Shown here: positions 8,720-18,000 of the stretch, in pieces
How the letters are laid out: each line of letters opens with the position of its first letter
Position numbering within the stretch: the first letter of the stretch is position 1
Assembly: GCF_004761865.1 (NCBI RefSeq)
Contig: NZ_SJDM01000002.1
Span: 314,326 to 378,325 of the forward strand
Direction: 5' to 3'
DNA from: Crenalkalicoccus roseus
Lineage (GTDB): Bacteria; Pseudomonadota; Alphaproteobacteria; Acetobacterales; Acetobacteraceae
DNA length: 64,000 bases
Notes under the pieces: model-generated
The model's database searches: none
Told to the model about the DNA's origin: nothing
Seen by the model: the letters and a program-made list of their open reading frames with translations, nothing else
Program-made: the position numbers and the translations under genes

Positions 8720-10153
8720 TCACTTCACCGTGGCGACACGCAGGGAATTGGTGGTGCCCGGTGTGCCGAAGGGAACGCCGGCGGTCACCACCACCTCGTC
8801 GTCGCGGCTGGCGAAGCCTTCCTGCTGCGCCGCACGCAGCGCCTTCGCCACCATGTCCGACATCGAGTGCGGCTCCGGCGTGACCAGCGGGTGCACGCCC
8901 CACACCACGGCGAGGCGGCGCGCCACCTGCGCATTGGCGGCGAGACCGATGATCGGGCTGTGCGGGCGCTCCCGCGCCACGCGCAGCGTGGTCGAGCCGG
9001 TGGAGCTGTAGGTGGCGATCGCCTCGGCGCCGATGGTGTGCGCCACTTGGCTCGCCGCGGCGGCGATGGCCCCGGCGCTGGTCGGCTCCGGCGGCGGGCG
9101 GGCGGCGTCGGTGATCGTGCGCCAGCCCGGATCCTGCTCCACCCGCGCCACGATGCGGTCCATCATGTTCACCGCCTCGACCGGATACTGCCCGGCCGCC
9201 GTCTCGGCCGAGAGCATCACCGCGTCGGCACCGTCGAAGACCGCGGTGGCGACGTCTGAGGCCTCGGCGCGGGTCGGGTAGGGGCTGCCGATCATGCTTT
9301 CCAGCATCTGCGTCGCCACCACCACCGGCTTGCCGGCGGCACGCGCGGCGCCGACGATGCGCTTCTGCGCCAGCGGCACCTCCTCGGGCGGCAGCTCCAC
9401 GCCGAGGTCGCCGCGCGCCACCATCACGCAGTCGGTCAGCGCCATGATGGCGTCGAGATTGTCGAGCGCCTGCGGCTTCTCGAGCTTCACCATGATCCAG
9501 GCGCGGCCGGCCGTGATCTCCCGCGCCTCGGCCACGTCCTCGGGCCGTTGCACGAAGGAGAGGCCGACATACTCGATGCCGTGGCCGAGCACGAAGGCGA
9601 GGTCCTGCCGGTCCTTCTCGGTCAGCGCCGGGATCGGCAGCACCACGTCCGGCACGTTCACCCCCTTGCGGTCGGAGAGCGCGCCGCCGACCAGAACCTC
9701 CGTCTCGAGGTGGTCGTCGCGGCGATGGGTGACGCGCAGGCGGAGCTTGCCGTCGTCGAGCAGCAGGGTGGTGCCGATCTGCGCCGCCTGGATGATCTCG
9801 GGATGCGGCAGGTTCACCCGGCGCACGTCGCCCGGCGTCGGGTTGAGGTCGAGGCGGAAGGTCTGGCCGGCCTGGAGCTGCACCCGCCCGCCCATGAACC
9901 GCCCGACCCGCAGCTTCGGCCCCTGCACGTCGGCGAGGATGCCGATCGGCCGCCCGACCCGCCGCTCCACCGCGCGGATCGCGGCGATGCGCGCGGCGTG
10001 GTCCTCATGCGTGCCGTGGCTAAAGTTCAGGCGGAACACGTCGGCACCGGTGCGGTGCAGGCGCTCGATCATCTCCGGCGTCGAACTGGCGGGACCGAGC
10101 GTCGCGACGATCTTGGTGCGCCGCCGGCGGCGGAGCGGGATGCGGATGGCCAT
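8720..10153 (-). CDS. pyk: Pyruvate kinase
   Basis: This 477-residue glycolytic enzyme transfers phosphate from phosphoenolpyruvate to ADP. The N-terminal TKIVATLGPASSTPEMIERL segment, the active-site MVARGDLGVELPPEEV segment with the KLEKPQALDN lysine region, and the MLESM and RAEASDVATAV blocks are all present. The C-terminal allosteric domain is intact. It lies 32 bases downstream of the glycerate 2-kinase gene on the same strand. Glycerate kinase, enolase (not in the window) and pyruvate kinase form one route from glycerate to pyruvate, so co-transcription makes metabolic sense. Confidence 0.96.
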   Translation of the reverse strand: MAIRIPLRRRRRTKIVATLGPASSTPEMIERLHRTGADVFRLNFSHGTHEDHAARIAAIRAVERRVGRPIGILADVQGPKLRVGRFMGGRVQLQAGQTFRLDLNPTPGDVRRVNLPHPEIIQAAQIGTTLLLDDGKLRLRVTHRRDDHLETEVLVGGALSDRKGVNVPDVVLPIPALTEKDRQDLAFVLGHGIEYVGLSFVQRPEDVAEAREITAGRAWIMVKLEKPQALDNLDAIMALTDCVMVARGDLGVELPPEEVPLAQKRIVGAARAAGKPVVVATQMLESMIGSPYPTRAEASDVATAVFDGADAVMLSAETAAGQYPVEAVNMMDRIVARVEQDPGWRTITDAARPPPEPTSAGAIAAAASQVAHTIGAEAIATYSSTGSTTLRVARERPHSPIIGLAANAQVARRLAVVWGVHPLVTPEPHSMSDMVAKALRAAQQEGFASRDDEVVVTAGVPFGTPGTTNSLRVATVK

Positions 10154-10185
10154 GCGGGGTGGGCACTCCTCGGTCCGCTCCGCCC

Positions 10186-11487
10186 TCAGGCGACGAGAAC
10201 GGCGCGGACGTCGTTCACATTGGTCAGGGTCGGGCCGGTCACGATCAGGTCGCCGAGGGCCTCGAACAGCCCGTGGCTGTCATGGGCGGCGAGCATGGCC
10301 CGCGGGTCGAGGCCCCGCGCGCGGGCGCGCGCCAGGCTGTCGGGCGTGGCGATGGCGCCGGCGGCCTCGGAGCGGCCGTCTATGCCGTCCGTATCGGCGC
10401 AGAGCGCCCAGATGCCGGGATGCCCCTCCAGGGTCAGGGCGAGGCCGAGCAGGCACTCGGTGTTGCGCCCGCCTCGCCCCGCCGCGCCGGGGGGCAGCGT
10501 CACGGTGGTCTCGCCGCCCGAGAGCAGCACCGCCGGGCGGGGCAGGGGCAGCCCGTGCGCGGCGGTGCTACGGGCGATGCCGGCGAGCGCGCGGCCGAGC
10601 TCCCGCGCCTCGCCCTCCAGCGCGTCGCCGAGGATGAGGGGGGCGAGGCCCTGCCGCTCCGCCTCCGCCGCCATGGCGCGCAGCGCCATCAGCGGGGTGG
10701 CGATCAGGCGCAGGTCGGGCCGGCCGAGGCGCGGGTCGCCCGGCTTCGGCGTCTCCTCCTCCGCCCGGTCCAGGTGGCGCAGCACCGGATCGGGCAGGGC
10801 CATGCGGTAGTGGGCGACCAGGGCGCGCGCCTCGGCGAAGGTGGTCGGGTCCGGCACGGTGGGGCCGGAGGCGATCACCGCCGGATCGTCGCCCGGCACG
10901 TCCGAGATCGCCAGCGTCACCACCCGCGCCGGATGCGCCGCCGCGGCCAGCCGCCCGCCGGAGAAGGCGGAGAGGTGCTTGCGGATGCAGTTCATCTCCT
11001 GGATCGGCGCGCCGGAACGCAGCAGCTCCCGGTTCACCGCCACCAGGTCCTCGAGCGTCAGGCCCGGCGCGGGCAGGGTGGTGAGCGCCGAGCCGCCGCC
11101 CGAGACCAGGACCAGCACCAGGTCGTCCGGCCCCAGGCCGCGCACCAGGCGCAGCATCTCCGCCGCCGCCTCGGCGCCGCCGGCATCCGGCACCGGGTGG
11201 CTGGCGAATCGGAGCGCGATCCGCCGCCGCAGCGGGGGGGAAGGGAGGTCGGCGCCATGCGGGGCGACGACCAGCCCGGAGAGCGGCAGGCCGGGCCAGG
11301 CGGCCTCGACCGCGGCGGCCATCTTGGCCGCGGCCTTGCCGGCGCCGACCACCACGATCCGCCCGCGCGGCGGCTCGGGCAGGTGCGGCGCCAGCACGGC
11401 GAGGGGGTCGGCCGCCTCGAGCGCCGCCCCGAATAGCCGCTGCAGCGCCGCCCGCGCCCGTCCGTCGTCCCACCCCATGCCGCGCAC
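10186..11487 (-). CDS. Glycerate 2-kinase (MOFRL family, TtuD/GckA-like)
   Basis: This 433-residue protein belongs to the MOFRL glycerate kinase family, often mislabelled hydroxypyruvate reductase (TtuD). The Rossmann-like start RIVVVGAGKAAAKMA, the VLVLVSGGGSALTTLPAPG loop, NCIRKHLSAFSGGRLA, and the C-terminal TDGIDGRSEAAGA with THDSHG-like ligands (AHDSHGLFEALGD) are family hallmarks. The enzyme phosphorylates D-glycerate to 2-phosphoglycerate. It probably shares an operon with pyk. An ATG three codons downstream (MGWDD) is an alternative start. Confidence 0.9.
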   Translation of the reverse strand: MRGMGWDDGRARAALQRLFGAALEAADPLAVLAPHLPEPPRGRIVVVGAGKAAAKMAAAVEAAWPGLPLSGLVVAPHGADLPSPPLRRRIALRFASHPVPDAGGAEAAAEMLRLVRGLGPDDLVLVLVSGGGSALTTLPAPGLTLEDLVAVNRELLRSGAPIQEMNCIRKHLSAFSGGRLAAAAHPARVVTLAISDVPGDDPAVIASGPTVPDPTTFAEARALVAHYRMALPDPVLRHLDRAEEETPKPGDPRLGRPDLRLIATPLMALRAMAAEAERQGLAPLILGDALEGEARELGRALAGIARSTAAHGLPLPRPAVLLSGGETTVTLPPGAAGRGGRNTECLLGLALTLEGHPGIWALCADTDGIDGRSEAAGAIATPDSLARARARGLDPRAMLAAHDSHGLFEALGDLIVTGPTLTNVNDVRAVLVA

Positions 11488-11547
11488 CCCCTTGCCGCCG
11501 GCCCATCATCACCGTGCCGGACGGATCATCAAGCGTCCGCGCGCGGT

Positions 11548-11934
11548 TCAGCCCGTGGCGCAGCTCGTCTCGTCCCAGGCCTGCACGGTCAGGTGACGCA
11601 GGATGCGGCCGCCGGCGAGGTCGAGGGTCATGGCCGAGACCACATGGCAGCCATCCGGATAGGCGCAGCGCTCGACGAAGGAAAGGCGGTCCGGCCCGAT
11701 CACCTCCTGCGTCACCGCATGGGTCATCTCCCGCGCGCAGACCTCGCGCCAGAAGGCCGCGATGGAATCGCGGCCCCTGAGGCGCATCGGCGCGCTGGGC
11801 GGGCGGTTCCGGTCCACGACGGTCATCTCGGCATCCTCGGCGTAGAGGCCGGCGAGAGTGTCGGCATCGCTGCGTTCGAGGGCCTCCTTCAGCCGGGCGA
11901 AGTCGAAGGCCCGGCGCGGCGCGGTGGCGCGCAT
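11548..11934 (-). CDS. SnoaL-like/NTF2-fold small protein
   Basis: This 128-residue cytoplasmic protein has the NTF2-like cone fold pattern. It begins with an N-terminal helix (FARLKEALERSDADTLAGLY), continues with YAEDAEMTVVDRN, GRDSIAAFWREV, and ends with alternating beta strands to an HLTVQAWDE end. Such proteins can be small isomerases, cyclases or simple ligand-binding proteins. No catalytic role can be assigned. A GGGAGGATGCC site fixes the ATG at 11934. It is divergent from the DUF1244 gene. Confidence 0.7.
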   Translation of the reverse strand: MRATAPRRAFDFARLKEALERSDADTLAGLYAEDAEMTVVDRNRPPSAPMRLRGRDSIAAFWREVCAREMTHAVTQEVIGPDRLSFVERCAYPDGCHVVSAMTLDLAGGRILRHLTVQAWDETSCATG

Positions 11935-12069
11935 GGCATCCTCCCTTGGCCGCGCGGCGGGGCCGCGCGGACCCGGCGAGGGTACACCCGCAGGGCGGCG
12001 GTGCGCGACGCTCCCCTGGCGCGGCGCGCCGGCGCCCCCCAGATCACCCCCGGCAAGGAGGAGGACCCG

Positions 12070-12381
12070 ATGGCCGCACCGGAGATCGACCCGAAGACCC
12101 GCACCGAGCTCGAGGCCGCCGCCTTCCGCCGGCTGGTCGAGCATCTGCGCGGGCGCACCGACGTGCAGAACATAGACCTGATGAACCTCGCCGGCTTCTG
12201 CCGCAACTGCCTCTCCCGCTGGTACCGGGAGGCGGCCGAGTCGCGCGGCCTGGCCCTCTCCGAGCCGGAGGCGCGGGAGATCATCTACGGCATGCCCTAC
12301 AAGGAGTGGCAGGCGAAGTACCAGAAGGAGGCGACGCCGGAGCAGAAGGCGAAATTCGCCGCCTCCAATCCGGGGCATTGA
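12070..12381 (+). CDS. DUF1244 family protein
   Basis: This 103-residue protein matches the small helical DUF1244 family found mainly in alpha- and gammaproteobacteria. Its recognisable core is RTDVQNIDLMNLAGFCRNCL followed by SRWYREAAESRGL and IYGMPYKEWQ. The FCRNCL cysteine pair could bind metal or form a disulfide. A clear AAGGAGGA site precedes the ATG. The function is unknown. It sits 54 bases ahead of gapR on the same strand. Confidence 0.85.
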   Translation: MAAPEIDPKTRTELEAAAFRRLVEHLRGRTDVQNIDLMNLAGFCRNCLSRWYREAAESRGLALSEPEAREIIYGMPYKEWQAKYQKEATPEQKAKFAASNPGH

Positions 12382-12435
12382 TGCGCCCGTCCCCTCCCGG
12401 CTAAGACCGCGGCCCTTTCGCGTGGGGGAAAGGGC

Positions 12436-12714
12436 ATGAGCGAGGCGGCAACCATGCCGGAGGCGGAGGCGGATACGGAGGTCGGCGGCATCGCCGCCGA
12501 GCGGCTGCGCTCCATCGTCGAGCGGATCGAGCGGCTGGAGGAGGAGCGCAAGGCGCTCGGCAACGACATCAAGGACATCTACGCCGAGGCCAAGAGCGCC
12601 GGCTTCGACGTGAAAGTGCTGCGCCAGGTCATCTCGCTGCGTCGGCGCGAGCCGGCGGAGGTCGAGGAGCAGGAGACGCTGCTCGACCTCTATCGCCGCG
12701 CCCTTGGCATGTAG
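12436..12714 (+). CDS. gapR: GapR-type nucleoid-associated protein (DUF2312)
   Basis: This 92-residue helical protein matches alphaproteobacterial Gap[21 protein letters not shown] is the long coiled-coil helix, and [20 protein letters not shown] followed by QVISLRRRE is the DNA-contact region. In Caulobacter GapR binds AT-rich, overtwisted DNA as a clamp and helps topoisomerases during replication and transcription. The N-terminal 18 residues are an acidic variable tail. This gene is a good lineage marker for alphaproteobacteria. Confidence 0.9.
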   Translation: MSEAATMPEAEADTEVGGIAAERLRSIVERIERLEEERKALGNDIKDIYAEAKSAGFDVKVLRQVISLRRREPAEVEEQETLLDLYRRALGM

Positions 12715-12842
12715 GGTGCCCCCGCCGGCGGGACGCGCTCCCCGATCACGATGGGCGGAACCGTGTTTCAAGCCAGTTGGTAACCTCTGTCGTTCTCTCG
12801 AGCCGGGGCCAGTTCCAGGGTGCCGGGGAGGAGGACGAAAGG

Positions 12843-13625
12843 ATGTCCCGCAAGCTGCTGGCCGAGTGCCTCGGCACGCTGTGGCTCGTTCTGGGCGGCT
12901 GCGGCAGCGCCGTGCTGGCCGCGAAATTCCCGGAGGTCGGCATCGGGCTGGTCGGCGTGTCGCTTGCCTTCGGGCTGACCGTCCTGACCATGGCCTATGC
13001 GATCGGCCACATCTCGGGCTGCCACCTGAACCCGGCCGTGACGCTCGGCCTCGTCGCCGCCGGGCGGTTCCGCGGCGGCGAGGCGGGGCCCTACATCGCC
13101 GCGCAGCTCGCCGGTGCCCTGCTCGGGGCCCTGCTGCTCTACGCCATCGCCTCCGGCCAGCCCGGCTGGACGCTCGCCGCCGGGCTCGCCACCAACGGCT
13201 ACGGCGAGGCCTCGCCCGGGCGGTTCAGCATGGCCGCCGGCTTCGTCACCGAAGGGGTGATGACCTTCTTCTTCCTGCTCATCATCCTGGGCGCCACCGC
13301 GGCACGCGCCCCGGCGGCGCTTGCCCCGGTGGCCATCGGCCTCGGGCTGACGCTGATCCACCTGGTCAGCATTCCCGTGACCAACACCTCGGTGAACCCC
13401 GCCCGCAGCACCGGGCCGGCGCTGGTGGCGGGAGGCACGGCGCTGGCGCAGCTCTGGCTGTTCTGGGTGGCACCGATCCTGGGCGCGGTTGCTGCCGGCG
13501 CGCTGCACCGCTGGATGGGGGCCGAGGCGGCGGCCGACGATGCGGACCGCGAGGCGGCGGCGCGCCGCGCGGCGGCCTCCCCGGTGGAGGCGCTGGCGCC
13601 CATGCCGGCCCGCGAGCCGCGTTAG
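12843..13625 (+). CDS. aqpZ: Aquaporin Z (water channel)
   Basis: This 260-residue six-helix water channel has both NPA boxes: residues 63-65 in HLNPAVTL and 185-187 in SVNPARST. The selectivity filter residues fall at Phe43, His173, Thr182 and Arg188, as in E. coli AqpZ (43/174/183/189), so water rather than glycerol is the expected substrate. A C-terminal Ala-rich cytoplasmic tail of about 35 residues is extra. A strong GGGAGGAGGACGAAAGG site selects the ATG at 12843. The stop codon abuts the structured repeat that starts at 13625. Confidence 0.95.
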   Translation: MSRKLLAECLGTLWLVLGGCGSAVLAAKFPEVGIGLVGVSLAFGLTVLTMAYAIGHISGCHLNPAVTLGLVAAGRFRGGEAGPYIAAQLAGALLGALLLYAIASGQPGWTLAAGLATNGYGEASPGRFSMAAGFVTEGVMTFFFLLIILGATAARAPAALAPVAIGLGLTLIHLVSIPVTNTSVNPARSTGPALVAGGTALAQLWLFWVAPILGAVAAGALHRWMGAEAAADDADREAAARRAAASPVEALAPMPAREPR

Positions 13626-13728
13626 GGCGGATCCCGTTCAGATGGACCCACCTGAACGGGTGAAGAGGCTGACACGCACAAGATCTGGAGCATTTTCCGC
13701 GAGCCGAGGCGAACGGAGAATGCTCTAG
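13625..13728. repeat. Structured ~104-bp repeat, copy A
   Basis: This is one of two related elements in the window; the other is at 62844-62948 in the same orientation. By hand alignment they match at about 74 of 104 positions with one indel. Two stem-loops are visible: CCCGTTCAG paired with CTGAACGGG in the first half, and GAGCATTTTCCG paired with CGGAGAATGCTC in the second. The element ends in CTAG. Here it fills the gap between the convergent aqpZ gene and the gene at 13725-14087, and its terminal CTAG supplies the latter's TAG stop on the minus strand. It resembles short palindromic intergenic repeats common in Rhodospirillales genomes. Confidence 0.75.
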
Positions 13729-14087
13729 CCCGGCCGGAAGCGCGCCGCCGTCACCGCATCCGTCCGCAGCGCCGCGGCGAGCGCCGCTCGGCCGGCGGCG
13801 CTCGGCACCAGGGCCACCACCCGCTCGAACCAGGGGCAGCGCCCCCGCACCCGTGCTTGGAACAGCGCATCGAGCGCCGCCGCCGCGGGTGGCCGCCCCG
13901 CACAGCAGGCGCAGCCGGCGGGGTGGCTCTCCCCCGGTGCGAAGGCCGCCGCGGCGGCGGCAAGGGGCGAGGGCGGGCCGGGCGCCTCGGCGAGCAGGGC
14001 GGCGGGCCGGCCGGCGAGGGCGGCGGGCAGGTCGTCAGGATCGGTGATGACGGTGACAGGGATACGGGCATCCAGGGACCAAGCCAT
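13725..14087 (-). CDS. Hypothetical protein with CxxC motif
   Basis: I do not recognise this 120-residue protein. It is Ala-rich and carries AGCACCAGRPPAAAALDALF, followed by RVRGRCPWFERVVALVPS. The clustered cysteines (CACC) suggest metal binding. The start at 14087 lies back to back with the ArsR-methyltransferase gene across a 40-base AT-rich spacer holding a candidate operator, so it may share that regulation. Its TAG stop is provided by the repeat at 13625-13728. Codon bias is like the neighbours, which supports real coding. Confidence 0.6.
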   Translation of the reverse strand: MAWSLDARIPVTVITDPDDLPAALAGRPAALLAEAPGPPSPLAAAAAAFAPGESHPAGCACCAGRPPAAAALDALFQARVRGRCPWFERVVALVPSAAGRAALAAALRTDAVTAARFRPG

Positions 14088-14094
14088 GCGCTGG

Positions 14095-14114
14095 ACATAA
14101 GGATATGTTTATGT
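14095..14114. promoter_or_regulatory. Candidate ArsR-type operator
   Basis: ACATAA (14095-14100) and TTATGT (14109-14114) are perfect inverted arms around an 8-base spacer, in an island of A/T within very GC-rich DNA. The site lies just upstream of an ArsR-family gene (14128) and between divergent genes, as expected for ArsR autoregulation. It would overlap the promoter. Binding is an inference. Confidence 0.5.
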
Positions 14115-14127
14115 TATTGGCAAGTGC

Positions 14128-15072
14128 ATGGAGGACCTCCTGGCCCAGCTCCGCGCCGCCGCCGAGCCGACACGGCTCCGCCTGCTCGCCCTCTGCGCGC
14201 GCGGCGCCTTCTGCGTGAGCGACCTCTGCGAGGTGCTCGGCCAGTCCCAGCCGCGCCTCTCCCGCCACCTGAAGCTGCTGGTCGAGGCCGGGCTGCTGGA
14301 GCGGGTGCCGGAAGGCGCCAACGCCTATTTCCAGGTCCCCCCCGGCGCCGACCTCGCCCGCGTCATCCTGGCCCGCCTGCCGGAGGACGACCCGCTGCTC
14401 GCCGCCGACCGGCGCCAGGCCGTGCGCCTCGCCGCCGAGCGGGCCCGCGAGGCCTCCGCCGCCTTCCGCCGCGACGGCGCCGACTGGGACGAGATGCGCG
14501 CCCTCGGCCTGCCCGCCGCGGCGATCGAGGCGGCGCTGCTCGCCGCCCTGCCGCCGCGCATGGGCCGCCTGCTCGACATCGGCACCGGCACCGGCCGGCT
14601 GCTCGAACTGGTGGCACCCCGTGTCGAGAGCGCCCTCGGCGTGGACGCCAGCCGCGAGATGCTGGCGCTCGCCCGCGCCCGCCTCGCCGAGCGCGGCCTC
14701 GCCGGCCGCTGCGCGGTGCGCCAGGCCGACATGTACCGCCTGCCCCTGCCCGACGCCGCCTTCGACGCCGTGACGCTGCAGATGGTGCTGCACTACGCCG
14801 AGGATCCGGCGGCGGCGCTGGCCGAAGCGGCGCGGGTGCTCAAGCCGGGCGGCGCGCTGCTGGTGGTGGACCTCGCCCCGCACGACCGCGCCGAGGTGAT
14901 GGAGCGCCACCGGCACCGCTGGCCCGGCTTCGACGACGCCGAACTCGCTGGATGGCTCGGCGAGGCCGGCTGCGCGCTCGCCGACGCCATCACCGTGGAC
15001 GGCCCGCTTCCCGTCCGCCTCTGGCCGGCGCGGCGGCGCGTGCGCGGCCCCGTCTCCGTCCTCGCCTTCTGA
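14128..15072 (+). CDS. ArsR-type regulator fused to SAM methyltransferase
   Basis: This 314-residue two-domain protein begins with an ArsR winged helix (about residues 1-90), with recognition region LCEVLGQSQPRLSRHLKLLV. A class I methyltransferase domain follows (about 135-280), with the SAM loop LLDIGTGTGRLLELV, and ends in a DLAPHDR/ELAGWL tail. Similar fusions precede metF or metH in many alphaproteobacteria and are thought to sense SAM or homocysteine status. It is 13 bases from metH, so the two are probably one operon. The start lacks a convincing Shine-Dalgarno sequence and may be leaderless. Whether the methyltransferase domain is catalytic or a sensor is not shown. Confidence 0.88.
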   Translation: MEDLLAQLRAAAEPTRLRLLALCARGAFCVSDLCEVLGQSQPRLSRHLKLLVEAGLLERVPEGANAYFQVPPGADLARVILARLPEDDPLLAADRRQAVRLAAERAREASAAFRRDGADWDEMRALGLPAAAIEAALLAALPPRMGRLLDIGTGTGRLLELVAPRVESALGVDASREMLALARARLAERGLAGRCAVRQADMYRLPLPDAAFDAVTLQMVLHYAEDPAAALAEAARVLKPGGALLVVDLAPHDRAEVMERHRHRWPGFDDAELAGWLGEAGCALADAITVDGPLPVRLWPARRRVRGPVSVLAF

Positions 15073-15085
15073 GAGGCCGCACCGC

Positions 15086-18000
15086 ATGGCCCGACCGCAC
15101 CTCCTCGACGCGCTCCGCGACCGCGTGCTGCTCTGCGACGGCGGCATGGGCAGCCGCGTGCAGGCCATGGCGCTCGACGTGGAGCGCGACTTCTGGGGCA
15201 GGGAGAACTGCACCGAGGTGCTGAACCTCTCCCGCCCCGACATCGTGCGCGACATCCACCGCGGCTATTTCGAGGCCGGCGCCGACATGGTGCTGACCAA
15301 TTCCTTCGGCGGCAGCCCGGTCACGCTCGGTGAATTCGGCCTCGAGGACCGCGCCTTCGAGATCAACCGCGTCGCCGCCGAGCTGGCGCGCGAAGCGGCG
15401 GAAGGCTTCGCCGACGGGCGCCACCGCTGGGTGGTGGGCGACATCGGACCGGGCACCAAGCTGCCCTCCCTCGGCAACATCGGCTACGACGCGCTGGAGA
15501 CCGCGCTCGCCGAGCAGTGTCGCGGCCTGATCGCCGGCGGCGTCGACGCGCTGCTGACCGAGACCAACCAGGACACGCTCTACATCAAGGCCGCGGTCAA
15601 CGCCGCGAAGCGCGCCCGCGCCGAGGCCGGCTCCGACATCCCGATCCTCGTGCAGGTGACGGTGGAGACCACCGGCACGCTGCTGGTCGGCCCCGACATC
15701 GCCGCCGCCGCGACGGTGGCGCACGCCCTCGACGTGCCGCTGATCGGCCTCAACTGCGCGACCGGGCCGCAGGAGATGGCCGAGCACCTCCGCTGGCTCT
15801 CGCGGAACTGGCCCGGCCTCCTCTCCTGCCAGCCCAATGCCGGCCTGCCCGAGCTGGTGGACGGGAAGACGCACTACCCGCTCGGCGCCGCCGAGCTCGC
15901 CGCCTGGATGGAGCGCTTCGTCACCGAGGATGGGCTGAACCTGATCGGCGGCTGCTGCGGCACCTCGACGCCGCACATCGAGGCGCTGGACGCGATGCTG
16001 CGCCGGCTCGACGGCGGGCGCTTCCGCCCGGCGCCGGCGCGGCGCAGCGTGGCCTGGGTGCCCTCCGTGGCAAGCCTCTACTCGGCGGTGCCGCTCCGGC
16101 AGGAGAACGCCTACTTCTCCATCGGCGAGCGCTGCAACGCCAACGGCTCCAAGGCCTGGCGGGAGCGGCAGGCGGCGCATGACTGGGACGGCTGCGTCGC
16201 CATGGGGCGCGAGCAGGTGGCCGAAGGCTCGCACGCGCTCGACCTCTGCACCGCCTTCGTCGGCCGCGACGAGCTCGCCGAGATGGCCGAGGTGGTGCGC
16301 CGCTTCACCTCCTCCGTCAACGCGCCGCTGGTGATCGACAGCACCGAGACGTCGGTGATCGAGGCGGCGCTCAAGCTGCACGGCGGCAAGCCGATCATCA
16401 ACTCAATCAATTTCGAGGACGGCGAGAAGCACGCCCATGACCGCATGGCGCTGGCGCGGAAGTTCGGCGCCGCCGTCATCGCGCTCACCATAGACGAGCA
16501 GGGCATGGCCAAGACCGCCGAGGACAAGCTGCGCATCGCGCGGCGCCTCGTGGACTTCGCCTGTGGCCGCCACGGCCTGCCGCAGAGCGACCTGCTGATC
16601 GACCCGCTGACCTTCACCATCGCCACCGGCAACGAGGACGACCGGAAGCTCGGCCTGTGGACGCTCGAGGGGATCCGCATGATCCGGGAGGAGTTCCCGG
16701 ACATCCAGATCATCCTCGGCCTGTCCAACATCTCCTTCGGCCTCAACCCGGCGGCGCGGCACGTGCTGAACAGCGTGTTCCTCGACCACGCGGTGCGGGC
16801 GGGCATGACCGGCGCCATCGTGCACGCCAGCAAGATCCGGCCGCTGCACCAGATCGCGCCCGAGGAGGTGCAGGTCGCCGAGGACCTGATCTTCGACCGG
16901 CGGCGGGAGGGCTACGACCCGCTGCAGCGCATGCTGGAGATCTTCGCCGGCCGCAAGGCCGCCGACGCCGCCGCGCGGAAGCGCGCCGAGACGGTGGAGG
17001 AGCGCCTGCGCGACCGCATCGTGGACGGCGACCGCAAGGGGCTGGAGGACGACCTCGCCGAGGCCATGGCCAGGGGCCACGCCCCGCTCGACATCATCAA
17101 CACCATCCTGCTCGACGGCATGAAGGTGGTGGGCGAGCTGTTCGGCGCGGGCAAGATGCAGCTTCCCTTCGTGCTGCAGTCGGCCGAGACGATGAAGGCG
17201 GCGGTGGCCTACCTCGAACCCCACATGGAACGGGTGGAGGGGCAGGAGAAGGGCACCATCGTCCTCGCCACGGTGAAGGGCGACGTGCACGACATCGGCA
17301 AGAACCTGGTGGACATCATCCTCACCAACAACGGCTACCGCGTGGTGAACCTCGGCATCAAGGTCCCGCTCGCGGAGATGGTCGCCGCGGCGAGGGAGCA
17401 CCGGGCGCACGCCATCGGCATGTCCGGCCTGCTGGTCAAGTCCACCGTGGTGATGCGCGAGAACCTTGAGGAGATGTCGCGCATCGGCCTCGACATCCCG
17501 GTGCTGCTCGGCGGCGCGGCGCTGACGCGCACCTACGTGGAGGAGGACTGCGTCCGCGCCTATGCCTGCGGCCGCGTCGCCTACGCCAGGGACGCCTTCG
17601 ACGGCCTGCACCTGATGGACAAGGTGACGGGCAACGGCTTCGACGACTACCTCGCCGCCGTGCAGGCGAAGCGCAGGGGCAAGACGCGCAACGAGAGCCG
17701 CGTGCTCGGCCAGGCCGATCCGCGCGGCTTCGCCCCGGTGGACCTGGGCTACGCCCAGTCGCGCCGTCGCCGCCTGACCGCGGGCGTGCCGGTGCCCGAT
17801 CCGCCCTTCTGGGGGCCGCGCCTGATCGAGGCGGCGCCGAAGGCGGTCGTGCCCTTCATCAACGAGCGCAGCCTGTTCCAATTCCAGTGGGGCTTCCGCA
17901 AGCAGGGACGCAGCCTGGAGGGTTTCCTCGGCTGGGCGAAGCAGGAGCTCCGCCCCGTGCTCCGGCGCATGCTGGCCCTGGCCGAGGCCGAGGGCATCCT

